Shown here one piece after another: positions 9,504 through 18,500 of a stretch of 64,000 nt of DNA. Origin of the DNA: an uncultured Roseicyclus sp. (GTDB lineage Bacteria > Pseudomonadota > Alphaproteobacteria > Rhodobacterales > Rhodobacteraceae); contig CANLEH010000006.1 in NCBI GenBank assembly GCA_947489665.1, forward strand, positions 62,001 to 126,000, read 5' to 3'. Under the pieces are notes generated by a model that made no database searches, was not told the DNA's origin, and saw nothing but the letters and a program-made list of their open reading frames with translations. Numbering within the stretch: the stretch's first letter is position 1; every line of letters begins with the position of its first letter. The position numbers and the translations under genes are program-made.

Positions 9504-11102
9504 ATGAACCTGTTATCAGCGACCGAAATGCGGGATCTGGAAGCTGCGGCAATCGCGTCAGGCCATACCACGGGCCTTGAAATGATGGAGCGGGCCGGTG
9601 CCGGAGTGGTGGATGCGGTGCTGTCACGCTGGCCTGAATTGAACAACGGTCCGCGTCGAGCCGTAATTCTATGCGGGCCAGGCAATAACGGTGGTGATGG
9701 TTACGTCATCGCGCGGCTTTTGGCGCAGCGCTATTGGGATGTGAGGGTCTTTGGGATGGGGGCGTGCGATGACATGCCCCCCGATGCGGCGGCAAACCGG
9801 CGTCGCTGGGAAGGGATAGGCGCTGTTGCCCCGCTTGAAATAGCCTCGGACGAGGGGGCGGACCTTGTCGTAGACGCGATTTTCGGAACCGGACTAAGCC
9901 GTGGTTTTGCGCCGCCTGATCGCGTGGGTGCACTGTTTCACGGCTTGTTTGCAGATGGATTTTGGGGACATGGCAAGGAACACCTGCCCTATGTCGTCGC
10001 GGTTGATGTCCCGTCGGGACTGGATGCGGATAGCGGAAAGATCCTTTGGACCGACAGCCAATGGTGCGGGGATATTGCGGCGCATCTGACCGTCACCTTT
10101 CATCAACCGAAATTGGGCCATGTCCTGGCGGATGGGCCAGGGCAGTGCGGGGCGCTCGAGGTTGTGGATATCGGTTTGACAGATCGATCGAAGGGTCTTC
10201 CATTGGTGCGCCTGCCGGATCCGATTTTGGCGGAACCTTCGTTGAGCAAGACAGTCATGGACGCTCACAAATTCGACCATGGCCACGCCCTGATCCTGAC
10301 GGGTGGTCTGGGGCGCACCGGGGCGGCTCGCCTTGCTGCACAAGGGGCGCTTCGTATTGGCGCGGGGCTCGTTTCTCTCGGGGCGCCGGGTGCGGCCATG
10401 ATGGAGTGCGCCGCCCAGATTACAGGGCTGATGTTGCGCCGGTGCGAGGGCGCGGATGGGCTGCGCGATGCATTGGAAGACGACCGCATCAACGCCCTTT
10501 GCGTAGGCCCCGGTTTTGGGATTGGGGACGCCCAGGTTGCCGTTGTACAGACGGCTCTGGACATCGCCGCGAACCGAGGGCGCAAAGTCTCTGTGGTATT
10601 GGATGCCGACGCTTTGTCGAATTTCTCCGGGCGGGCGGATGACTTGGTGCTCCGTCTGGCGGATGCAGCTGTTATCACACCCCATGGCGGAGAATTCGCC
10701 CGGATCTTTCCGGATTTGGCGGCACGTCTGGCCGAGCGGGCGACGCATGGCCCGGCCTTTTCAAAGGTCGACGCCGCACGAGAAGCCGCCGGGCGGGCGC
10801 AATGCGTCGTCGTTCTCAAAGGGGCTGATACGGTGGTTGCTGGCCCGGACGGCAAGGTCGCAGTTCACGCCGCCGCCTATGGTCGCGCGGCCCCTTGGCT
10901 TGCAACGGCCGGGTCTGGTGATGTCCTGGCCGGGTTCATCACGGGACTTCTGGCGCGCGGGTTTGAGCCGTTTTGGGCAGCGCAGGCCGGGGTGTACCTG
11001 CATGTCGAAGCTGCGCGCGGCTTTGGCCCGGGTCTGATTGCCGAAGATTTGCCAGATCAATTGCCTGTAGTCCTGCGGCAGATCGAGGCAAACACGCCCT
11101 GA
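9504..11102 (+). CDS. nnr: bifunctional NAD(P)H-hydrate epimerase / ADP-dependent dehydratase
   Basis: Repairs damaged NADHX and NADPHX: the N-terminal YjeF_N domain epimerises the R form and the C-terminal ribokinase-like domain dehydrates the S form with ADP. The 532 residues show PGNNGGDGYVIARLL at about 57-71 (epimerase), VDVPSGLDADSG, then the carbohydrate-kinase-like half with VLDADALSNF, ITPHGGEFARIF and ATAGSGDVLAGFITGL near the C terminus. The ATG at 9504 follows GGAG with good spacing. It is divergent from glnB, 165 bases apart. Confidence 0.95.
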   Translation: MNLLSATEMRDLEAAAIASGHTTGLEMMERAGAGVVDAVLSRWPELNNGPRRAVILCGPGNNGGDGYVIARLLAQRYWDVRVFGMGACDDMPPDAAANRRRWEGIGAVAPLEIASDEGADLVVDAIFGTGLSRGFAPPDRVGALFHGLFADGFWGHGKEHLPYVVAVDVPSGLDADSGKILWTDSQWCGDIAAHLTVTFHQPKLGHVLADGPGQCGALEVVDIGLTDRSKGLPLVRLPDPILAEPSLSKTVMDAHKFDHGHALILTGGLGRTGAARLAAQGALRIGAGLVSLGAPGAAMMECAAQITGLMLRRCEGADGLRDALEDDRINALCVGPGFGIGDAQVAVVQTALDIAANRGRKVSVVLDADALSNFSGRADDLVLRLADAAVITPHGGEFARIFPDLAARLAERATHGPAFSKVDAAREAAGRAQCVVVLKGADTVVAGPDGKVAVHAAAYGRAAPWLATAGSGDVLAGFITGLLARGFEPFWAAQAGVYLHVEAARGFGPGLIAEDLPDQLPVVLRQIEANTP

Positions 11103-11135
11103 AAAAGAAAGCGGCGCCCTGTCCCGGGGCGCCGC
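11101..11135 (-). terminator. terminator for the Hint-domain gene (minus strand)
   Basis: Inverted repeat GCGGCGCCC / GGGCGCCGC (11111-11135). On the minus strand it is followed by TTTCTTTTTC, whereas the plus strand has no T run, so it belongs to the minus-strand gene ending at 11272, although it also sits right behind nnr. Confidence 0.7.
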
Positions 11136-11271
11136 TTGAATTCCGTGAGAGGGGGGGCGGTCTGCAACGCCCGAGTTCACGGTGTCGGACGCAGCGATGC
11201 GTCCTGTCCTCTGTGGCGTGGTGTGCGTCGCCACTGCCACCCGCACGCATACACCGCGCGGACTGGATGGG

Positions 11272-11883
11272 TCACTTCGCCGAGGCTGCCACCTTCGGCT
11301 TGTCTGCGGAGGCAAGCTCCAACCCATCTGCGTAGAGGATCTCAGGTGCGCCGAAGTAGAGCGACAGCATGATCTGCCGTCCGCCGGTTTCGGTGCGAAT
11401 GAAGTTGCCGTCCACAAGGCGGGCGGCGGGAACAGCAGCGATGTCCTTGCCCCAAAGGGCCTTGGCGCGCCAATCGCGGACCAGCACACGCTGGCCGGGC
11501 ATCAGAATGACGTCATTGGACGGCTTGCCGCCCATGGCGTCGGCTGACACGCGAACGCGCGGCGTGCCTTCGGGCAAGTTGTGGCGCATCACGGCCTTCA
11601 GCGTGCGGACACCACGCCGCGTAATGACGCGGTCGCCGGGGTTCAGGAATTCTACGGGGATCGCGCCGTCCAGGGTCAGGACTTGCGTTCCGGGGGCAAG
11701 GCCGGCTTCACATGCGCCGGATTTGCCACCCACACCGGCCTGCGGCCGCGGGGTTGCATCTGTCATTTTGATACCTGCTCGCTCGTTCGGGCCCTGAGGA
11801 CCTCGTTTATGTGAACGCGAGATTACGGCATCCTCGCCCATTGGGCGAGTTTTTTCTTCAATATGAAGCGTGGTGTCGGTCAT
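11272..11883 (-). CDS. Hint (hedgehog/intein-type) domain protein
   Basis: 203-residue protein with a Hint domain: residues about 57-200 begin ACEAGLAPGTQVLTLDG, followed by VEFLNPGDRVITRRGVRTLK and LMPGQRVLVRDWRAKALWG, the fold used by inteins and hedgehog autoprocessing domains and common in Rhodobacteraceae secreted proteins. The Cys at the domain start precedes a GLAPGT stretch as in related Roseobacter proteins, but the C-terminal His-Asn splice end is absent, so protein splicing is unlikely. The start at 11883 has a strong ribosome site (GAGGGGAAGACAC). No signal peptide; role unknown. Confidence 0.8.
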   Translation of the reverse strand: MTDTTLHIEEKTRPMGEDAVISRSHKRGPQGPNERAGIKMTDATPRPQAGVGGKSGACEAGLAPGTQVLTLDGAIPVEFLNPGDRVITRRGVRTLKAVMRHNLPEGTPRVRVSADAMGGKPSNDVILMPGQRVLVRDWRAKALWGKDIAAVPAARLVDGNFIRTETGGRQIMLSLYFGAPEILYADGLELASADKPKVAASAK

Positions 11884-12042
11884 GTGTCTTCCCCTCAGGT
11901 TTCGGGTGGCAGCCCGTTGATGAGAGATACCTCGCGTGAGATTCGGGCATAATCTGGGCGAAAACTGGTTACACTTAGGTTAATGCTGGGGAGAATTTTG
12001 GCCTCGCCATGCCGGAACGGGCCTGCTAAACGCACCGCCGAT

Positions 12043-12127
12043 GCGGGTGTGGCGAAATTGGTAGACGCACCAGATTTAGGTTCTGGCGCCGCAAGGCGTG
12101 GGGGTTCAAGTCCCTCCACCCGCACCA
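12043..12127 (+). tRNA. tRNA-Leu (anticodon UAG)
   Basis: 85 bases including an encoded CCA. The acceptor stem GCGGGTG pairs with CACCCGC; the anticodon arm is CCAGA-TTTAGGT-TCTGG, giving anticodon TAG (reads CUN leucine codons); a long class II variable arm (GGCGCCGCAAGGCGT) and the T arm GGGGGTTCAAGTCCCTC are present. The variable arm confirms a leucine-type class II tRNA. Confidence 0.97.
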
Positions 12128-12167
12128 TCTTCTGCTTGGCCTACCGCCCTTTTGGCCACCTGAGACC

Positions 12168-13025
12168 TTAGCTCGGCCACCACGCCTGTATCGCCTCCGG
12201 GTCCCACAGCGCTGACAGGCCGATGCCGATGATGCCGGGCGGAGTCTTTTGCGGTGCTGGCGTGATCTCCACCTGTGTCCCGACAACCTGAACGTGCCAG
12301 TGGTTTGCGGCGGCATCTCGTGCGACCCCCTTCACCCGGAACAGGCCGCGCGGTCGGTTTTCCAGGTGGTCACGCAAGGCCGTTGCATCGCCGGCGAAGC
12401 TGCCATCCGACGACCAGGAAGAATATTCGGCATGGGGCTGGCCCTTGGCCGGCGGGGAGGAGGCGCCTCCGATCAGCTTCAGGAATGCGTCCGATGTCAG
12501 GCCTTCGACCACGGGCGCAGTCACAACGCCTTTCACCTGATCCAATTGCGGACCGTCAGGTTCCTTGCTGACCCAGATCAGATCCGCCTTTTCGATCTGC
12601 GACATGTATTGTGGCCCGATCAGGGGGTCTTCGCGAAAGTCGCAAAAGCGCTGACCATCCACGACAGCCACGATGCCCGCATAGCTGAGCTCAGTTTCCG
12701 CCAAGGCCGCATTTGCGATGCGCGCGGGATCCGAAATGCCGCTGGCCTCGATAAACAGGTGATCCGGGCGTGGGCGACGATCAAGCGTGTCGCCGATTGC
12801 CATGAACAAATCTGCCCCCATCGTGCAGCAGACGCACCCGTTAGACAGGGCAATCGTGTCTTCACCGCGAGAGATCAATAGACGCTCATCAATGTTGATG
12901 GCGCCAAAGTCATTGACCATCACCAGGATGCGCAAGCCCTGCGGATCCGCGAGGATGCGGTTGATCAACGTTGTCTTTCCGGCCCCAAGATAGCCGGAGA
13001 TCACCGTCATGGGCAGAGTGGTCAA
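12168..13025 (-). CDS. CobW/COG0523-family GTP-binding metallochaperone-like protein
   Basis: G3E-family P-loop GTPase, 285 residues. Walker A is SGYLGAGKTT at 10-19; the family's zinc-binding CxCC motif is in SNGCVCCTMGADL at about 62-74; ESGISDP-like switch is EASGISDPARIA. The C-terminal CobW_C domain (RPRGLFRVKGVARDAAANHW) is short. Members insert or deliver metals (zinc or cobalt). The start overlaps the stop of the upstream amidohydrolase by four bases (GTGA/ATGA type), so a shared transcript is likely and the chaperone may serve that metalloenzyme (inference). Confidence 0.88.
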   Translation of the reverse strand: MTTLPMTVISGYLGAGKTTLINRILADPQGLRILVMVNDFGAINIDERLLISRGEDTIALSNGCVCCTMGADLFMAIGDTLDRRPRPDHLFIEASGISDPARIANAALAETELSYAGIVAVVDGQRFCDFREDPLIGPQYMSQIEKADLIWVSKEPDGPQLDQVKGVVTAPVVEGLTSDAFLKLIGGASSPPAKGQPHAEYSSWSSDGSFAGDATALRDHLENRPRGLFRVKGVARDAAANHWHVQVVGTQVEITPAPQKTPPGIIGIGLSALWDPEAIQAWWPS

Positions 13026-14647
13026 AGCAGATACGCCCGGCCGTCCAACACTGTCCCGAGCACGTCCACGTCCTTGAGTTGGTCTGGAGCCGCTTGTGTG
13101 GGGTCGCTGCCGAGGACGGCAAAGTCCGCTCGTTTACCAACTTCGATAGAGCCGATTTCGGCGTCCATCTTCAGCGTCTGCGCAGCGCCGAGGGTGATGG
13201 CATAAAGCGCCTCGTCCACTTTGATCCTCTGCGCCTCCCCAAGGGTGCGGCCTGACATCGTCTTTCGGTTCACGGCGCACCAAGCCGTGAAGAGCGGCCC
13301 CATCGGCGTCACGGGCGCATCGGAGTGGATGGCAACCGTCAGACCGGCATCAAGGGCGGAGCGCACGGCATCCATCTGGCTGGCGCGGTCTTCACCGATG
13401 GTCAGCGCGACATGTTGATCGCCGAAATACCAAAGGTGATTGGCGAACAGGTTTACGGCGATGCCCAATTCCCAGCAGCGGCGGAATTGGGCGGCATCCA
13501 TCATCTGGCCGTGCTGCAGAACATGGCGATGGGTCGGCCAAGGGGCGGCCTGCATGGCGGCCTCCAGCGCATCAATTGCAATCTCTGAGGCTTCATTGCC
13601 GTTGACGTGGATATGCATCTGAATTCCGGCAGCGTGGAGCGCGGCGCAGGTCTCAAAGATCTGGTCCGGGGCCATGTTCCATAGGCCATTTGGCTGGCCA
13701 CCAACATAGCCCGGCCACTTCACGCGCGCCGTCCACCCCTGGATCGACCCGTCGGTCATCAGTTTTACGGCACCCAATCGAAGTTTGTCTGTTGAGCGGG
13801 CCCTCAACCCCTTTGCCCGTTCTGCAAGGGCCTGCGGGTCGCCCATTGCGGCGAGGGCAGGGACGATCCGCAATGGAAAATCCGAGTCTGCGGTGACCGA
13901 CAGCATGGTGGCAAGATCCTCGTCCTCCAATTGAGAGAAGAGGTCTGTCACAGTGGTCACACCTGCGCGCCGCGCGACTTCCCCATAGGAGCGGATCGCA
14001 CTTTCGCGTTGGGACAGGGCGCGAAAGTCGATCCCCAGGCGCCGCATGATCGGAAACATGGCCGCCATTTCCTGAAGCTCGCCCGTGGGCACACCGTTGC
14101 GGTCTTTGACAACACCTTCGACGTTGGTGCCATCGCTATAACCAGCCATCTCCAGCGCAACCGAATTCACACACATCAGGTGAAAGTTGGAGAATATGAT
14201 CGCAATGGGCCGCGTCGTTGAAACGCGGTCCAGATGCGCGGCACCAAGCCGTTCGCCGGGCAGAAAGATCGGGTCAAAGCCCCAGCCGATCAGGGGTTGA
14301 TCGTGGGGCAGGGTCGCCTCGACCTCCTGCAATCGATCCACGACCGCATTGAGCGTGCCCAAACCTTGCCAGAGCTGCCCGTTTGGATCGAGGCGGTCGT
14401 GATAGCCCGTATAGGTGTAGTCCCAGATAGCCCCGGCCATCATATGGGCATGGCCTTCGACAAAGCCAGGCATCAGCACGGCGTGCGAGAGCGAGGTGTC
14501 GTGTGTGACAGGCCCCCAAGCATCGGCACAGGACGCATCGCCAAGTGCCAGAATGCGCCCGTCGCGCACCGCGACATGGGTGGCGCTGGGGCGATTGCGA
14601 TCCATGGTGACGATCTTTCGCGCCGAATACACGGTGATGTCCGCCAT
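13022..14647 (-). CDS. metal-dependent amidohydrolase, YtcJ-like
   Basis: 541-residue amidohydrolase-superfamily enzyme of the YtcJ type (hydrolysis of C-N bonds in unknown amide substrates). The N-terminal beta sandwich (VYSARKIVTMDRNRPSATHV), the HxH metal motif in FVEGHAHMMAG, the QMHIHVNGNEASEIAID strand and the catalytic Asp in VAIHSDAPVTPMGP are seen, followed by GSIEVGKRADFAVLGSDP. The ATG at 14647 is preceded by GGGAGAG. It overlaps the downstream CobW-type gene. Substrate cannot be told from sequence. Confidence 0.88.
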   Translation of the reverse strand: MADITVYSARKIVTMDRNRPSATHVAVRDGRILALGDASCADAWGPVTHDTSLSHAVLMPGFVEGHAHMMAGAIWDYTYTGYHDRLDPNGQLWQGLGTLNAVVDRLQEVEATLPHDQPLIGWGFDPIFLPGERLGAAHLDRVSTTRPIAIIFSNFHLMCVNSVALEMAGYSDGTNVEGVVKDRNGVPTGELQEMAAMFPIMRRLGIDFRALSQRESAIRSYGEVARRAGVTTVTDLFSQLEDEDLATMLSVTADSDFPLRIVPALAAMGDPQALAERAKGLRARSTDKLRLGAVKLMTDGSIQGWTARVKWPGYVGGQPNGLWNMAPDQIFETCAALHAAGIQMHIHVNGNEASEIAIDALEAAMQAAPWPTHRHVLQHGQMMDAAQFRRCWELGIAVNLFANHLWYFGDQHVALTIGEDRASQMDAVRSALDAGLTVAIHSDAPVTPMGPLFTAWCAVNRKTMSGRTLGEAQRIKVDEALYAITLGAAQTLKMDAEIGSIEVGKRADFAVLGSDPTQAAPDQLKDVDVLGTVLDGRAYLL

Positions 14648-14722
14648 TTTTGCTCTCCCTACCTTGTTGGGAATCCGTAGCGCACTCTTGCAGCGGGGAG
14701 GAACCGGAAACTGTGCGTGGCC

Positions 14723-15403
14723 TTAGCCTTGCAGTTTGAAACGCTGCAGAACATGAAACCAGCCGGCCTCGTCTTCGCCGACAAGACACAGGGCGGTTAT
14801 GTCCAGCGGCCGGGCGAGGTCAGGAGCGAAATACTGCCTGAGAACGTCGCACACCTGATCAGCGTGGTCTGTTGGGCCGGTCATTGTCATGTGAAAGCGG
14901 AACTCCTCCATCACATAGGGATAGCCCCAATGCTGCAGCATCTGTTCTTGCCGGGCGCTCAGCCCGTGCTTGCGCCGTTTGGCAAGCTCGTCCTCAGTGG
15001 TGGGTGCCCGGAAGCGGTCCAACGACTTGACGGCGGAGGAGGCCAGATTTGCCAACGCCTCGCTCCGCTTGAGCGGCGTGAGCGCCACAAAACGCCCCAT
15101 GCGACGTACCACCATTGCGGGCAGAGTTACTGGCGGGCGTGACGCACAAAAGGCGGCGACCGCATCCGTCAGCGCCGCATAATCGGTTCCGGGCGATAAG
15201 GCGAATGGCGGCTTGACTGTGCCGTGGAACCCGTATTTGCGGGGCCGGCGGGTCAGCGCATCGATGCTTTCGCCGAGGTCGGGAAGTGAGGGATTGGCAA
15301 CCGTCCGCCCCGCGTCGCTATCCCAGCCCAACCAACCGGCCCCGCGCGTGTACACGGACCCGTCTGGTACGAAAAACAGGGCAAATCGTTTGAATGATGC
15401 CAT
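14723..15403 (-). CDS. DUF1045 family protein (phosphonate-associated 2H-type)
   Basis: 226-residue protein of the DUF1045 family, often found near phosphonate (phn) genes and distantly like 2H phosphoesterases. It begins MASFKRFALFFVPDGSVYTR and has the two HxT-type motifs: YGFHGTVKPPF at about 57-67 and EFRFHMTMTGP at about 166-176. The ATG at 15403 is preceded by AGAAGGG; the same frame runs open to 15682 but overlaps the divergent LacI gene and its operator. No other phosphonate genes are in the window, so pathway assignment is uncertain. Confidence 0.8.
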   Translation of the reverse strand: MASFKRFALFFVPDGSVYTRGAGWLGWDSDAGRTVANPSLPDLGESIDALTRRPRKYGFHGTVKPPFALSPGTDYAALTDAVAAFCASRPPVTLPAMVVRRMGRFVALTPLKRSEALANLASSAVKSLDRFRAPTTEDELAKRRKHGLSARQEQMLQHWGYPYVMEEFRFHMTMTGPTDHADQVCDVLRQYFAPDLARPLDITALCLVGEDEAGWFHVLQRFKLQG

Positions 15404-15509
15404 TTGCAAACCCTTCTGCCCGAGCGTGTTTTGCGCAAGTCGAACGTGATCACAAGGCAAGCTCGCCAATGCCCCGTGTGCAAACCTGTCCGTCGTCATG
15501 GCCAAAGAG

Positions 15510-15530
15510 TTGACAGTGAAAGCCCTTTCA
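15510..15530 (+). promoter_or_regulatory. -35 element and LacI-type operator upstream of the regulator gene
   Basis: TTGACA at 15510-15515 is followed at once by TGAAAG-CC-CTTTCA (15517-15530), a perfect 14-base inverted repeat resembling operators of LacI/GalR proteins. It would sit in the spacer of the regulator's own promoter, suggesting autoregulation. No clear -10 is seen. Confidence 0.5.
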
Positions 15531-15566
15531 TTAAGCAGAACAGATGCTTTTGACCACGTGCAGCCC

Positions 15567-16595
15567 ATGACCAAAGACGCCAAATCCGCGCCAACATTGG
15601 AAGATGTTGCCCGGCTCGCCTCGGTCTCGACGGCGACGGTGTCGCGGAGTTTGAACTTTCCCGAATTGGTGTCCGACCGCACCCGCGAGCGGGTCCAATC
15701 CGCTGTCGATACCTTGGGCTATTCCCCGAATTTCGGCGCGCGCGCCATGGCCTCACAACGCACGCGCACCATTGGGGCAATCATTCCAACGATGGAGAAT
15801 GCCGTGTTCGCGCAAGGCATTCAGGCCTTTCAGGAGGAGCTGGACGACCATGGTTATACGCTTCTCGTCGCAAGTTCGGCCTACCGGACGGATCTGGAGG
15901 AAAAGCAAATCCGGTCGCTGATCGCACGCGGTGCCGATGCGCTGCTGTTGATCGGGTACCAACGTGCCCCTGCAATCACCGACTTCATCAAGGCCCGTAA
16001 CGTCCCGACCCTGATCACCTGGGCCTATGACGCTGCCAAAACGGACCCGAGCATCGGGTTCGACAATCGCCACGCCATGCGGCGCCTGACGGAGGAGGTC
16101 TTGCGCCAGGGCCATCGCCGCATCGCCTTGATTGCAGCAGAGACCGACACCAATGACCGTGTGGCAGAACGGGTTCGCGGGGTGTCAGAGGCGATCCAAC
16201 AGGCGGGACTTCCAGCGGATCATCTTGCGATCCACCGCACGCGCTATGGGATAGAGACCGGGGCAGCAGCATTTGAGGCCGTGATGCGGAGCCCCCAACG
16301 GCCCACAGCCGTCATGTGCGCTAATGACGTACTGGCTGTCGGGGCGGTCAAACAGGCCTCAAAAATGGGGCTGACCGTGCCAGGCGATGTTTCGGTTACA
16401 GGTTTTGATGACATTGAACTGGCGCAGGTCACGTCACCCGAAATCGCCACGGTTCGGGTCCCGCACCGCCAGATGGGGCGCCACGCGGCGCGCGCCCTGA
16501 TCGCTTTGTTGGAGGAGGGTGTGCCGCTGGAAAGCGAAAACCTGCATACCGAGCTTTGCCTCCGTGGGTCCCTTGGGCCTGCACCGAAGATTTAG
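15567..16595 (+). CDS. LacI/GalR-family transcriptional regulator
   Basis: 342-residue repressor. The N-terminal helix-turn-helix and hinge are TLEDVARLASVSTATVSRSL at about 9-28, followed by the periplasmic-binding-protein-like sugar sensor (TIGAIIPTMENAVFAQGIQ, TAVMCANDVLAVGA, VPGDVSVTGFDD). Closest in layout to gluconate-type (GntR) LacI regulators. The frame is open back to an ATG at 15498, but a -35 and a perfect LacI-like palindrome lie at 15510-15530, so I choose the ATG at 15567. It converges on the minus-strand operon with a four-base overlap at 16592. Target genes are not evident. Confidence 0.88.
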   Translation: MTKDAKSAPTLEDVARLASVSTATVSRSLNFPELVSDRTRERVQSAVDTLGYSPNFGARAMASQRTRTIGAIIPTMENAVFAQGIQAFQEELDDHGYTLLVASSAYRTDLEEKQIRSLIARGADALLLIGYQRAPAITDFIKARNVPTLITWAYDAAKTDPSIGFDNRHAMRRLTEEVLRQGHRRIALIAAETDTNDRVAERVRGVSEAIQQAGLPADHLAIHRTRYGIETGAAAFEAVMRSPQRPTAVMCANDVLAVGAVKQASKMGLTVPGDVSVTGFDDIELAQVTSPEIATVRVPHRQMGRHAARALIALLEEGVPLESENLHTELCLRGSLGPAPKI

Positions 16596-17338
16596 GCGGC
16601 CTGCCAATAAGTCAGGGCCTCTTGCGCGCTGGTCTGTTGAAACAGCACGGCGCCGTAGGTTCCGACGCGACCCACGAGCAAAACGCACGCCTCATCCGCA
16701 GGATCGCACGGGAATGCAAGCGCGCCGTCTGTTTCGAGCGTGGCCGCCAAAGGGCTTTCATCCGAGGTTGCCCGCGCCAGAATATCCGTGATCTCGGAGG
16801 CGCGCCGTTCAATGGCGTCCTCAGCTCCGGAAAGAGGGGCGATTTCATAGCCTTCCATCAAGAAGCTCGCTTCGATCTTCGCGGCGTGCTGGTTGGTGAA
16901 CGCCACTAATTGATGCGCCAAATCGGGCTGGACCGAACCGCTCTGATCTGTCCCGGTTTCTTCCATCAGACTTGTGGCAGCGATGCCAAGGCCCGTCCCA
17001 TCCATGCCGTCGCGAAGTGCAGTTTCGGAGATGGAAATAACGACATCGCCCGAAAGCGCTTCTTTCAACGTGTCGGCAACCAGCCCTTCATCGCCAGCGC
17101 CCAACGCAGCCCCCCAAGGTGCCGGCGCGCTGGCGTCGCCCGTCATGCGGTAGAGGCGACGATTGTGCACGAAAAGCGCCATCGTCGCCCCGCTCTCGAA
17201 GCGCAATTCGATGTGACGCGGCAGGACCGTTCGGTTCAGCCGCTCCAAAAGCGCACTTAAGTCAGGGACGGACGCAACCTGATCGCTGACGCAGGCCGCC
17301 GCGTTCAGAGTAGATCTGATGCGAGACAGGGCGCTCAT
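16592..17338 (-). CDS. unknown protein, last gene of GTPase/phosphosignalling operon
   Basis: Unrecognised 248-residue soluble protein. The N-terminal part (residues 25-70) looks like a small beta-rich unit (RHIELRFESGATMALFVHNR); the C-terminal part has DGALAFPCDPADEACVLLVG, reminiscent of the DGALAYPQE stretch in the preceding roadblock-like protein, so it may contain a divergent copy of that fold. No signal peptide or membrane span. Its start overlaps the preceding stop as ATGA, so it is translated with the GTPase genes upstream and probably acts with them. Confidence 0.7.
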   Translation of the reverse strand: MSALSRIRSTLNAAACVSDQVASVPDLSALLERLNRTVLPRHIELRFESGATMALFVHNRRLYRMTGDASAPAPWGAALGAGDEGLVADTLKEALSGDVVISISETALRDGMDGTGLGIAATSLMEETGTDQSGSVQPDLAHQLVAFTNQHAAKIEASFLMEGYEIAPLSGAEDAIERRASEITDILARATSDESPLAATLETDGALAFPCDPADEACVLLVGRVGTYGAVLFQQTSAQEALTYWQAA

Positions 17339-17688
17339 GCCGCAATCTCCGGAATTTCCATGGACCCAGCGAACCGGTGCATTCCGGCCAAGAGTTCAGC
17401 GATGTCCGCGTAAGGGTTGCACACGCATGTAAGCGCCACGCTTCCAAGCTGCGGCACTTTCTTGAATATGCGGGTCGCCTGCGGCGTTTGGAGGGCCACA
17501 TAATCCGTCGCCAAGCCGGCCATATCAAAGGCATCCCGGGTCAGCGCGCTGAGCGCATCGAGGTTTTCCTGCGGGTAGGCGAGTGCACCGTCTGCTGCCA
17601 GAACCGTGCCGGAGCGCAGGTCGCTGAGCATCAGAAGCACGCATTGGGGATGTGCGGCGCGATATGTGCGTAGTCCGTCAAAGTGCAT
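17335..17688 (-). CDS. roadblock/LC7-like small protein
   Basis: 117 residues, starting at the ATG at 17688 (the frame is open further up but would overlap the GTPase gene). The pattern of a hydrophobic strand, a turn with SDLRSGTVLAADGALAY, a long helix (NLDALSALTRDAFDM), then TPQATRIFKKVP and a closing SVALTCVCNPYADIAELL helix matches the alpha/beta plan of roadblock/LC7 (MglB-like) proteins, which bind GTPases. The assignment rests on pattern only. Position between a GTPase gene (11 bases upstream) and an overlapping gene downstream supports a GTPase-partner role. Confidence 0.6.
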   Translation of the reverse strand: MHFDGLRTYRAAHPQCVLLMLSDLRSGTVLAADGALAYPQENLDALSALTRDAFDMAGLATDYVALQTPQATRIFKKVPQLGSVALTCVCNPYADIAELLAGMHRFAGSMEIPEIAA

Positions 17689-17699
17689 TGCGATTCCAG

Positions 17700-18500
17700 T
17701 TAGATCAGCGCGTTTTGCGCGGTCCGTCGCCGGATCGTTCGCCCGGCTGACAGGGTTGTGACACGGCGAGGCGCAACAAGATCGGGGGTAGGCACCTTTG
17801 ATCGCATTGGCGCTTGTGGGGCAGGTCTTTCGGGCGCTTGGGCGATCTGCGGCACGGCGCATTCGATCAAGTCGTCCAGTGCAGAAACGATGGATGAGGG
17901 TCCGGTGCTGTGCGCACCATCGTCGGCCGTCAGCAGTGCGGCTGGGAGAACATGGCGGAACTGTCCCGCAACTTCATCGCGAACCCGCTTCAAGACGCGC
18001 GGTTGATCCTGCGCCCGAACTTTGTCGATCCGCGTCAACAGCAGCATCGACCGTTGCTGAAGCGTGGCCGGCACAAGGTCCCAGATCGCAGCTTCCGACT
18101 GCCGCCAGGCCTGAGTGGCCGGAGTGCACCAGATCGCAATATCCACGCCGGGCAGCAGCTGGTCCCACAAGTCCGGCGCCATGTTCGGATCGGAGCTTCC
18201 TGGCATATCGAGAAGGTCAATGCGCTCAAGGATTGGGGCGTCCAGGGGCACCTGGACGAACTTCGTGTCTTCGAGCGGCACCGAGGACCCGCTCCCCGCC
18301 GCCAAAGGCTCGGCCGTATCGTCGTCCAGAATGCGGACGGGGTCGCCGGTTCCGTATTGATACCAAAGGGGCGGCGTTTGTGTCGCGGTGACGCGCACCG
18401 GAGATTGCCTGCGCCCCAATAAAAGGTTCGCAAGGGTGCTTTTCCCGGCGGAGAATTCACCAAGCAGCGCCACGCATGGCCGTTTCTTCGTATTTGCCAT
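17700..18500 (-). CDS. dynamin/YjdA-type P-loop GTPase, short form
   Basis: 266-residue GTPase. G1 is GEFSAGKST at about 14-22, G3 is LLDMPGSSDP, and G4 is LLTRIDKV, so the GTP site is complete. The variable C-terminus is Pro/Arg-rich (RRVTTLSAGRTIRRRTAQN) with no membrane segment. Its start (ATG 18500) overlaps the preceding dynamin-like gene by one base (TGATG). The central segment IAIWCTPATQAWRQSEAAIW resembles EIAVWCTTAFSVADGRIW of the degenerate homologue two genes upstream. It probably works as a partner of the larger GTPase, as in paired bacterial dynamins. Confidence 0.82.
   Translation of the reverse strand: MANTKKRPCVALLGEFSAGKSTLANLLLGRRQSPVRVTATQTPPLWYQYGTGDPVRILDDDTAEPLAAGSGSSVPLEDTKFVQVPLDAPILERIDLLDMPGSSDPNMAPDLWDQLLPGVDIAIWCTPATQAWRQSEAAIWDLVPATLQQRSMLLLTRIDKVRAQDQPRVLKRVRDEVAGQFRHVLPAALLTADDGAHSTGPSSIVSALDDLIECAVPQIAQAPERPAPQAPMRSKVPTPDLVAPRRVTTLSAGRTIRRRTAQNALI

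Noticed and set aside
11272-11883. Active intein in the Hint-domain protein
   Set aside because: There is no C-terminal His-Asn splice junction and no extein; the Hint fold is used here in a stand-alone protein.
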